NCBI RefSeq assembly: GCF_039534975.1
Contig: NZ_BAAAWH010000001.1
Coordinates: forward strand, 3,224,001-3,288,000
Origin: Microbacterium terregens
GTDB lineage: Bacteria; Actinomycetota; Actinomycetes; Actinomycetales; Microbacteriaceae
Length of the DNA stretch: 64,000 nucleotides
Direction: 5' to 3'
Shown: positions 58,637 to 64,000 of the stretch, piece after piece
How the letters are laid out: every line of letters begins with the position of its first letter
Numbering within the stretch: position 1 is the stretch's first letter
Made by a program: the position numbers and the translations under genes
Notes under the pieces: model-generated
Told to the model about the DNA's origin: nothing
Databases searched by the model: none
The model's input: the letters and a program-made list of their open reading frames with translations, nothing else

Positions 58637-59919
58637 GGGACGCTCACCTCCAGGGATGTGGGTCCGCCCTGTGGGCTGTCCAGCCGCACCGTGCCGCGGG
58701 CCGCGAGGATGCGGTTCGAGATGCCGTCCAGTCCTCCGCCGGCGATGACCTGCGCGCCGCCGATGCCGTTGTCCTCCACGCGCGCCCAGAGCGTTCCGCC
58801 CTCCCGCTGGCGCACGATGACCCGGCAGTCAGTGGCGCGGGAGTGCTTGGCCGCGTTGGTGAGCGTCTCGGCGATCGCGAAGTACACGGCCGCTTCGGCG
58901 TCACGGCTGCAGCGGGAGTCGAGCCGTACGTCCAGGTGGACCGGGATGTGGGATCGTCCGGCGAGGGCTGAGAGGGCGGCATCCAGACCCCGGTCATCCA
59001 GGACGGACGCATGGATGCCGCGGGCGAGTTGTCGCAGTTCGGTGATCGCCGCTTTGGTGGAGGTGTGCGCCTCGGCCAGCAGCGCCTTGGCCGCTGCCGG
59101 GTCGTCGTCCATCTTCTGCTGCGCCAGGCCGAGGGTCATGCCGACCGACACCAGTCGGGGCTGTACGCCGTCGTGGAGGTCACGCTCGATGCGCGTGCGC
59201 TCTACCTCGGACGCGCGGAGGGCGCCGGCGCGCTGGGCATCGGAGGTCCGAGCCTGCTCCGTCAGCTGCGCCTCGCGGGTGGGCACCACGATCACGCGCG
59301 CCAGCACACCGTGCAGCAGCGCGATGCCGACGACAGCGGCGAGCGCGACCACGGCCGCGAGCACTCCCACGATCGACGCCCACGCCACGGGCACCTCGAA
59401 CGACGTGGCCGCGAGTCGCACGGCGCCGCTGCGGGCGAACAGCGGCGCGAAGGCGAGGACGATGCCCGACGCGAAGATCGAGATCAGTGGCAACACGACC
59501 AGCCCGAGGATGGTGGAGATCGCGGCGCTGGCGATGGCGCGCCACATCGACGGGTCGATGAACTGGTGCCAGACCATCCGCAGGAACCCACCGAAACCGG
59601 GACGCGTGCGAGCGCGTGGCCGCAGACCCGGCAGTCCGAGCGAGTACAGACCGTCGACGCGTGCCGTCTCCAGCCAACCCAAGCCGTAAAGGCCGTAGAT
59701 GAAGCCGAGCAGCAGCGCGAGACCGATTCCGAGTACCGGGACCAATCCCAGCCCGACGCCCAGCAGCGTGGCGAGCACGGTGAAGACGATGGGACCGATG
59801 ATCCCGAGCGCGGCCAGTTGCGCGATGGCGCCGGCGACACGCAGCGGGGCGGCGAGGGTGGGGGGACGCTGTACTGCCGACGACGGTTCGACGGGTCGCG
59901 TCAAGGTCTGAGAGGTCAT
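58624..59919 (-). CDS. Sensor histidine kinase (DesK/LiaS-like)
   Basis: A 431-residue membrane kinase. The N-terminal 220 residues contain four or more membrane segments with a sensor-domain pattern (putative sensor). The phospho-accepting His249 lies in RTRIERDLHDGVQPRLVSVGM (HisKA_3 type). The ATP-binding HATPase_c domain has the N-box ETLTNAAKHS and G-box DNGIGG. The kinase controls the response regulator next to it. TACCGT (59926-59931) is exactly six bases before the ATG, so the operon transcript is leaderless. The signal sensed is probably in the membrane. Confidence 0.94.
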   Translation of the reverse strand: MTSQTLTRPVEPSSAVQRPPTLAAPLRVAGAIAQLAALGIIGPIVFTVLATLLGVGLGLVPVLGIGLALLLGFIYGLYGLGWLETARVDGLYSLGLPGLRPRARTRPGFGGFLRMVWHQFIDPSMWRAIASAAISTILGLVVLPLISIFASGIVLAFAPLFARSGAVRLAATSFEVPVAWASIVGVLAAVVALAAVVGIALLHGVLARVIVVPTREAQLTEQARTSDAQRAGALRASEVERTRIERDLHDGVQPRLVSVGMTLGLAQQKMDDDPAAAKALLAEAHTSTKAAITELRQLARGIHASVLDDRGLDAALSALAGRSHIPVHLDVRLDSRCSRDAEAAVYFAIAETLTNAAKHSRATDCRVIVRQREGGTLWARVEDNGIGGAQVIAGGGLDGISNRILAARGTVRLDSPQGGPTSLEVSVPCAS

Positions 59920-59988
59920 GACTCCACGGTACGGTCGTGCCTCTCGCGACGCCCCCCGGTGGACCCGACTCCTGGGTTCGGGTTATCC

Positions 59989-60906
59989 CTACGACAGCGC
60001 CGGCCCCGGCGAGGGCTCTGCGGAGTCCTCGAGCGGAGCGACGTCGACCGAGACCCGCAGAGTCGAATTCTTGGCCTCCGTGAAGATCACGCCCTTCACC
60101 GGTGGAACGTCCCCGTAGTCACGGCCCCATGCCACGGTGACGTGCCGGTCCGAGACCCACTGGTCGTTGGTCGGATCGAAGGCGAGCCATTGGTCCGAGC
60201 CCGGCAGCCACGCCGCGACCCACGCGTGCGACGCATCCGCGCCGACCAGGCGCGGCGTTCCCGTTGCCGGGCGGGTCGCGAGATAGCCGCTGACGTATCT
60301 GGCCGCGATGCCGTGACTGCGCAGACACGCAAGAGCGAGGTGCGCGAAGTCCTGACACACGCCCGCCCGCTTCTCGAAGACGTCCGCCACCGTGCTCGTG
60401 ACCGTGGTGGCTGTCTTGTCGTAGTGGAAGTCGGCCTTGATGCGATGCATGAGATCGGTGACGGCGTCACCGATCGGCCGGCCGGGCGCGAAGGACGCGG
60501 CGCCATACTCCCGCGCGGCGCCGATGTGCCGCACTTTGGGCGATTCGAGCGCGAACTCCGTCGCCGCCCAACTGCGCGGTGAGGCGGTGGGTTTCGCCAG
60601 CGGTCGCGCGCTCTCCCATGCTCCGGCGAGCGCCTCGGTGTCGTAGACGGTCGGCAGGACGGTCACCTCGCTGGTCGCATCGATGGTGAGCTGCGTGTGC
60701 GGCTGGCTCACATGGAAGTACGAGACGACATTGCCGTAGCAATCGATGTCCTCGGTGATGTCACCGGGAACCGGATCGATCACGACCGTGCGAGCGGCGA
60801 CCTGCTGCCACGGCAGTTCCCGCGGTCGCAGGTGGGCCAGGCCGAAGCTGCTCGCGACGTCCTCGTCGTACGCGTACGTCGTGCGATGGGTGACCCGGTA
60901 CCTCAC
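59989..60906 (-). CDS. Transglutaminase-like protein
   Basis: A 305-residue cytoplasmic protein with an N-terminal beta domain (VRYRVTHRTTYAYDEDVASSFGLAHLRPRE) and a transglutaminase-like core. The catalytic triad is Cys184 in AGVCQDFAHL, His in ADASHAWVAAWL near 225, and Asp in LAFDPTND near 240. In Actinobacteria such proteins are always found with circularly permuted ATP-grasp and alpha-E proteins (M. tuberculosis Rv2566-Rv2569c region). The GTG start overlaps the ATP-grasp fusion gene (GTGA). The system is proposed to add or remove a peptide or amino group (literature on the ATP-grasp/transglutaminase module), but the substrate is unknown. Confidence 0.9.
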   Translation of the reverse strand: MRYRVTHRTTYAYDEDVASSFGLAHLRPRELPWQQVAARTVVIDPVPGDITEDIDCYGNVVSYFHVSQPHTQLTIDATSEVTVLPTVYDTEALAGAWESARPLAKPTASPRSWAATEFALESPKVRHIGAAREYGAASFAPGRPIGDAVTDLMHRIKADFHYDKTATTVTSTVADVFEKRAGVCQDFAHLALACLRSHGIAARYVSGYLATRPATGTPRLVGADASHAWVAAWLPGSDQWLAFDPTNDQWVSDRHVTVAWGRDYGDVPPVKGVIFTEAKNSTLRVSVDVAPLEDSAEPSPGPALS

Positions 60907-63446
60907 CTCGTCACCTCCGACGACGGGGCTGCCGCCTGTGCCGTCACTTCGGTCAGCGACAGCGACGAGAGCGGCTGCGGATGGGGTCCGCCCCCGAAGT
61001 GCAGGTGGGTGATGGCATCGCCCAGCCGCTGCAGCTGCGCGTGCGTCTCGCTGAGGAACGCCCCGAGCCCGGGGCGGGTGTCTTCCTCGGAGACCGCGAG
61101 CTCGACGCGATCGGTCTGCTCGAGCGACTCCTCGAGGTGTTCGATCAGCCGCTCCGGCCGGGTCGACCCGCTGGAGCCGGCCAGCTGCGACAGGTGGACG
61201 CGTACGCGCTCGAGCGAGAACGCCAGCGAGCGGGGGTTGTCGGGGTCGGCGAGCAGCAGTTCCAGCACGTCGGCAGCGCGGACGCCGCCCCGGAACCGAC
61301 GCCGGTGCGTGACCGAGCTCTCCGCCGCCATCAGCACACCGCCGAGCACCGCGCGTTCCGTGCCCGCCCCCGAGACGGTGGTCGTGGCGCCGAGCAGCGT
61401 GCACACCTGCAGCGCCCGCTCCAGGTAGCGCCCCGCCTCGATGGCGTGCCAGCCGTCGTCGCGCATCATGTTCGCGGTGACTCCGTGCAGGGACAGGATG
61501 CCGCCCAGCATCCGACTCGCGGACTCGGCGATCTGCGGTCGGCGAGATGCACGCAGTGCCTTCATCGCGCGGTCGGTGCTGCCGAAGGCGCGCCAGGTAT
61601 CGCCCGAGAGCTGGTCGCGCACGCCCTCGAGCGCATCACGCAGGCGTTCCAGGGAGTGCGCCGCCGAGCCGGGCCGATCCGCATCGACCAGCAGCGAGCG
61701 CTGCTCGAGATCGGGGTCGGGCCAACGCGATCCGCCGAGACGCTGAAGCACTCCGAGAAGTGCGCCCAGTGCCGCGCCACCCTGTGTCGTCGAGGTGAAG
61801 TCGAGCTGCTCCGCGTAGGCGCTGACGGTGATGACGAGACGCACGAGGTCTTCGGCGCGCTCCGTGTACCGGCCGGACCAGAACATGTCCTCGACGGCCC
61901 GCGGGGACAGGACCGGAACGGCGCGGGACAGCGGGACGGGCGCCACCTCGACCAGACCCTGGTCCGGGTCACCCGGCGAGGCCTTGAGCACCCACACGTC
62001 CTTCGTGCGCAGGGCGGCCGTGCGGCCGTCGACGAGCGTCGCCAAGCCTCCGACGAGCGGCCGGTAGATCGCACCGTCGCGCACCGTGAATGCGCGCAGC
62101 ACGAGCGGCTGGGGCTGCACCCGCCCCGACACGCGGCCGGTCTCGCCCCAGGCCGGCGCCTGCGACAGGGGCACGCGCGCCTGCCCGACGAATCGGTGCG
62201 GTGCCGCGAGGATCCGGGCTCGAAGGGATGCCGGGTCCAGAGCGGACAGATCGGCGGCGCGTCCGTCGATCTCACGCACGATCATCTCCGAGGAGTGATC
62301 GGCCACCGCCTCCAGCACCGTCGCCAGCTCATCGGGGTCGCCGCACCATCGGGTGGGCACCGATGGGAGCCGCAGCTGCTCGCCGAGCAGCCGCTCGCAG
62401 ACGGCCGGCATGAACGGCATGAGCCCGGGGTTCTCCAGCACGCCCTCGCCGAGCCCGTTCACGAGGCGCACGCGCCCGCGGCGCACCACCTCGGTGAGAC
62501 CGGCGACACCCAGTTGCGACCCGGCGCGCAGTTCGAGCGGGTCGCACCATTCGGCGTCCACACGGCGCAGGACCACATCCACGCGTTCGTGCGGCTGCTG
62601 CTGCGGAAAGCCGGCAGGTTTGAGCCACACCCATCCGTCCTGCACCACGAGGTCCTCGCCCTGCACCAGCGGGAATCCCAGGATGTTGGCCAGAAAGGCC
62701 TGGTCGTACGCGGTCTCCGAGTGCGTCCCGGGCGAGAGCACGACGACGCGCGGGTCGACGGCCGCCGCGTGGGCGGCCTGCAGCAGGGCAGCGCGCAACA
62801 CCGAGAAATACGGCTCCATACGGTGCAGCCCGGCCTCTTCGTACAGCTCGGGGAGCACCCGCGAGAGGACCCGGCGGTTCTCCATGGCGTAGCCGAGTCC
62901 CGACGGCGCCTGGACACGGTCGGTCAGCACGCGCCACTCCCCCGCGGCATCGCGCCCCAGGTCGGTGCTGGAGAGAATCAGCGGGTTCGCGTCGAAACCG
63001 CGTCGACGCGCGATCGGGCGGATGAATCCGGAGTGGCCGAACACGACTGCGGCGGGGATCACACCCTCGGCGAGCAGCCGCTGGTCGCCGTAGATGTCGG
63101 CGAGCAGCGCGTTGAGCAGCTCGGTCCGCTGCGCCAGCCCGACCTCGAGACGTGCCCAGGTCGCGGCATCCAACACCAGGGGCATGGGGTCGAGCTGCCA
63201 CGGCTGCGAACCGGCGTCGCCGCTGCCGTACGTCGCACCGTCGTCGGCCAGCAGAGTGGTGATCTCGGTGTCGATCCGGTCCACCTCGGCCGGAGTCAAC
63301 TCGACGGCGATCGTCGCCATGCCCTTCCACGCCGGTCGCAGCGCGCCGTCGGGCCCGACCACCTCGTCGAACCTCGCGCCGTTGCCGGGCGGGAGCGGAA
63401 GAGTCGGCTGCGCGAGCCCCGCCGCGTAGTCGCGGAGAACGCTCAT
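60903..63446 (-). CDS. Circularly permuted ATP-grasp (DUF407) fused to an alpha-E domain (DUF403)
   Basis: An 847-residue two-domain protein. Residues 1-480 are the circularly permuted ATP-grasp domain: RVVVLSPGTHSETAYDQAFLANILGF, LVQGEDLVVQDGWVWLK and RRVDAEWCDPLEL are its conserved parts, and ASLRARILAAPHRFVGQARVPLS is an ATP-grasp end. Residues 510-830 form the helical alpha-E domain (SPRAVEDMFWSGRYTERAEDLVRLV, WHAIEAGRYLERALQVCTLL). In many genomes these are two genes; here they are one chain. It precedes the transglutaminase-like gene and overlaps it. The module is predicted to be an ATP-dependent peptide ligase system, cytoplasmic. Confidence 0.92.
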   Translation of the reverse strand: MSVLRDYAAGLAQPTLPLPPGNGARFDEVVGPDGALRPAWKGMATIAVELTPAEVDRIDTEITTLLADDGATYGSGDAGSQPWQLDPMPLVLDAATWARLEVGLAQRTELLNALLADIYGDQRLLAEGVIPAAVVFGHSGFIRPIARRRGFDANPLILSSTDLGRDAAGEWRVLTDRVQAPSGLGYAMENRRVLSRVLPELYEEAGLHRMEPYFSVLRAALLQAAHAAAVDPRVVVLSPGTHSETAYDQAFLANILGFPLVQGEDLVVQDGWVWLKPAGFPQQQPHERVDVVLRRVDAEWCDPLELRAGSQLGVAGLTEVVRRGRVRLVNGLGEGVLENPGLMPFMPAVCERLLGEQLRLPSVPTRWCGDPDELATVLEAVADHSSEMIVREIDGRAADLSALDPASLRARILAAPHRFVGQARVPLSQAPAWGETGRVSGRVQPQPLVLRAFTVRDGAIYRPLVGGLATLVDGRTAALRTKDVWVLKASPGDPDQGLVEVAPVPLSRAVPVLSPRAVEDMFWSGRYTERAEDLVRLVITVSAYAEQLDFTSTTQGGAALGALLGVLQRLGGSRWPDPDLEQRSLLVDADRPGSAAHSLERLRDALEGVRDQLSGDTWRAFGSTDRAMKALRASRRPQIAESASRMLGGILSLHGVTANMMRDDGWHAIEAGRYLERALQVCTLLGATTTVSGAGTERAVLGGVLMAAESSVTHRRRFRGGVRAADVLELLLADPDNPRSLAFSLERVRVHLSQLAGSSGSTRPERLIEHLEESLEQTDRVELAVSEEDTRPGLGAFLSETHAQLQRLGDAITHLHFGGGPHPQPLSSLSLTEVTAQAAAPSSEVTR

Positions 63447-63504
63447 CGGGGCAGACTCTCCGGGGCGGCTGTCACTGGCACGTGGAACACTCTCGCACGT
63501 GCCG

Positions 63505-63526
63505 GGCCGCGTCGAAGGACGCGGCC
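63505..63526 (-). terminator. Terminator of the PLP-enzyme gene
   Basis: GGCCGCGTC (63505-63513) and GACGCGGCC (63518-63526) are a perfect 9-bp stem with a four-base loop, 15 bases after the stop at 63541 on the minus strand. A second stem, GGCACGTG/CACGTGCC (63477-63484 and 63496-63503), follows at once. Together they separate this gene from the ATP-grasp operon. Confidence 0.78.
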
Positions 63527-63540
63527 TGCGCGGGCGGAGG

Positions 63541-64000
63541 TCAGCGGGCGTCGACGAACGGTGCCGCGGTGGCGGCATCCGTGAGCGTGGCGGTCTCCGC
63601 CGCGGCGAGCGCCACCATCACGTCGTCGGTCAGATCGTCGATGTGCTCGAGTCCGATGGACAGCCGGACGACGCCGGCACCGGGCTTGGCCGGCCCCGCG
63701 ACCGGTCGGTGCGTGAGCGAGGCCGGATGCTGCACGAGCGAGTCGATGCCGCCGAGCGAGACCGCGTGCTCGATGAGCTCGCACGACTCGGTGAACCTCG
63801 CCGCCGCGTCGTACCCGCCTGCGAGTTCCACCGCGATGATCGAGCCCGGTCCTTCGAGCTGGCGACCGAGAAGCCCCTGGGGATCCTGGCCGGGGAGCCC
63901 GGGGTAGAAGACGCGGGCGACGGCGTGGTGCGCGCTGATCCGCTCGGCGAGCACCTGCGCGGTCGCCTGCTGCGCGCGCACCCGAAGAGGCAGGGTGCGC
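63541..64000 (-). CDS. Cys/Met-metabolism PLP-dependent enzyme (cystathionine gamma-synthase/lyase-like), C-terminal part
   Basis: Only the last 153 or so residues are in the window; the reading frame is open to base 64000. The visible start RTLPLRVRAQQATAQVLAERI, then VARVFYPGLPGQDPQGL, IIAVELAGGYDAARFTESCELIEHAVSLGGIDSLVQHPASLTH and VRLSIGLEHIDDLTDDV are the C-terminal hallmarks of the trans-sulfuration enzymes (MetB/MetC/MetY fold type I). The pyridoxal lysine lies upstream, outside the window. Cystathionine gamma-synthase or lyase, or homocysteine synthase, cannot be told apart from this part. Gene continues beyond the right edge. Confidence 0.88.
   Translation of the reverse strand, partial: RTLPLRVRAQQATAQVLAERISAHHAVARVFYPGLPGQDPQGLLGRQLEGPGSIIAVELAGGYDAAARFTESCELIEHAVSLGGIDSLVQHPASLTHRPVAGPAKPGAGVVRLSIGLEHIDDLTDDVMVALAAAETATLTDAATAAPFVDAR

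Noticed and set aside
1..64000. tRNA, rRNA or riboswitch genes
   Set aside because: I looked in every gap over 100 bases and saw no cloverleaf, CCA end or recognisable riboswitch core; a covariance-model search would be needed to exclude them.

Overview
The window reads as a GC-rich (about 70%) actinobacterial chromosome, most likely a member of the Microbacteriaceae and probably close to Microbacterium. That placement is an inference. It rests on the codon usage, the System II cytochrome c assembly genes, an archaeal-type AspRS, a bS22 gene near an excisionase-like HTH gene, and a very high density of leaderless promoters. It is ordinary core and accessory chromosome. I see no rRNA, tRNA, CRISPR array, phage or transposase, and one gene is visibly broken.

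Layout. 1-2714: the tail of an MMPL transporter fused to an ABC-like domain with a degraded P-loop, then a YhgE/Pip membrane protein. 3207-8237 (minus): an overlapping operon of histidine phosphatase, TlpA-like thioredoxin, CcdA, ResB and CcsB for cytochrome c maturation. 8316-12988: AraC regulator, small proteins, AspRS, glutaredoxin-like protein, rhodanese, bS22 and an HTH protein. 13187-16715: ArsR regulator, TrkH/TrkA potassium uptake, ProC. 16833-21677: hydrolase, CDF transporter, LLM oxidoreductase, TadA, Upp, DUF3467. 21753-25268: a 1171-residue TM0106-type nuclease-helicase. 25407-32882: a frameshifted DUF1801 gene, SRPBCC protein, NAD synthetase, phytoene-desaturase-like oxidoreductase, lipase maturation factor, nucleosidase. 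32936-38736: SbcC, SbcD, MFS exporter. 38808-42240: small enzymes and conserved small proteins. 42237-50477 (minus): a LacI-controlled sugar operon (binding protein, two permeases, GH31 alpha-xylosidase, GH1 beta-glucosidase) whose enzyme pair fits isoprimeverose or xyloglucan oligosaccharides. 50725-51790: a promoter, a leaderless cysteine-rich leader peptide and a winged-helix regulator. 52000-57043: glycosylase, VOC protein, oxidoreductases, DUF2252. 57084-59919: histidine kinase, response regulator and DUF4097 protein. 59989-63446: transglutaminase-like protein and a circularly permuted ATP-grasp/alpha-E fusion. 63541-64000: the tail of a Cys/Met-metabolism PLP enzyme.

Three structures cut across the genes. 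First, a 41-bp intergenic element (10-bp inverted arms, always a 21-nt spacer) occurs eight times in three arrays. Second, at 18 genes a TANNNT -10 box lies exactly six bases before an ATG or GTG start, which implies leaderless mRNAs and fixes several starts. Third, the word GGATGC/GCATCC is clearly over-used. The most interesting single locus is the leaderless leader peptide ending in MCCRMCR upstream of a regulator without a receiver domain, which looks like a cysteine-sensing attenuation system.
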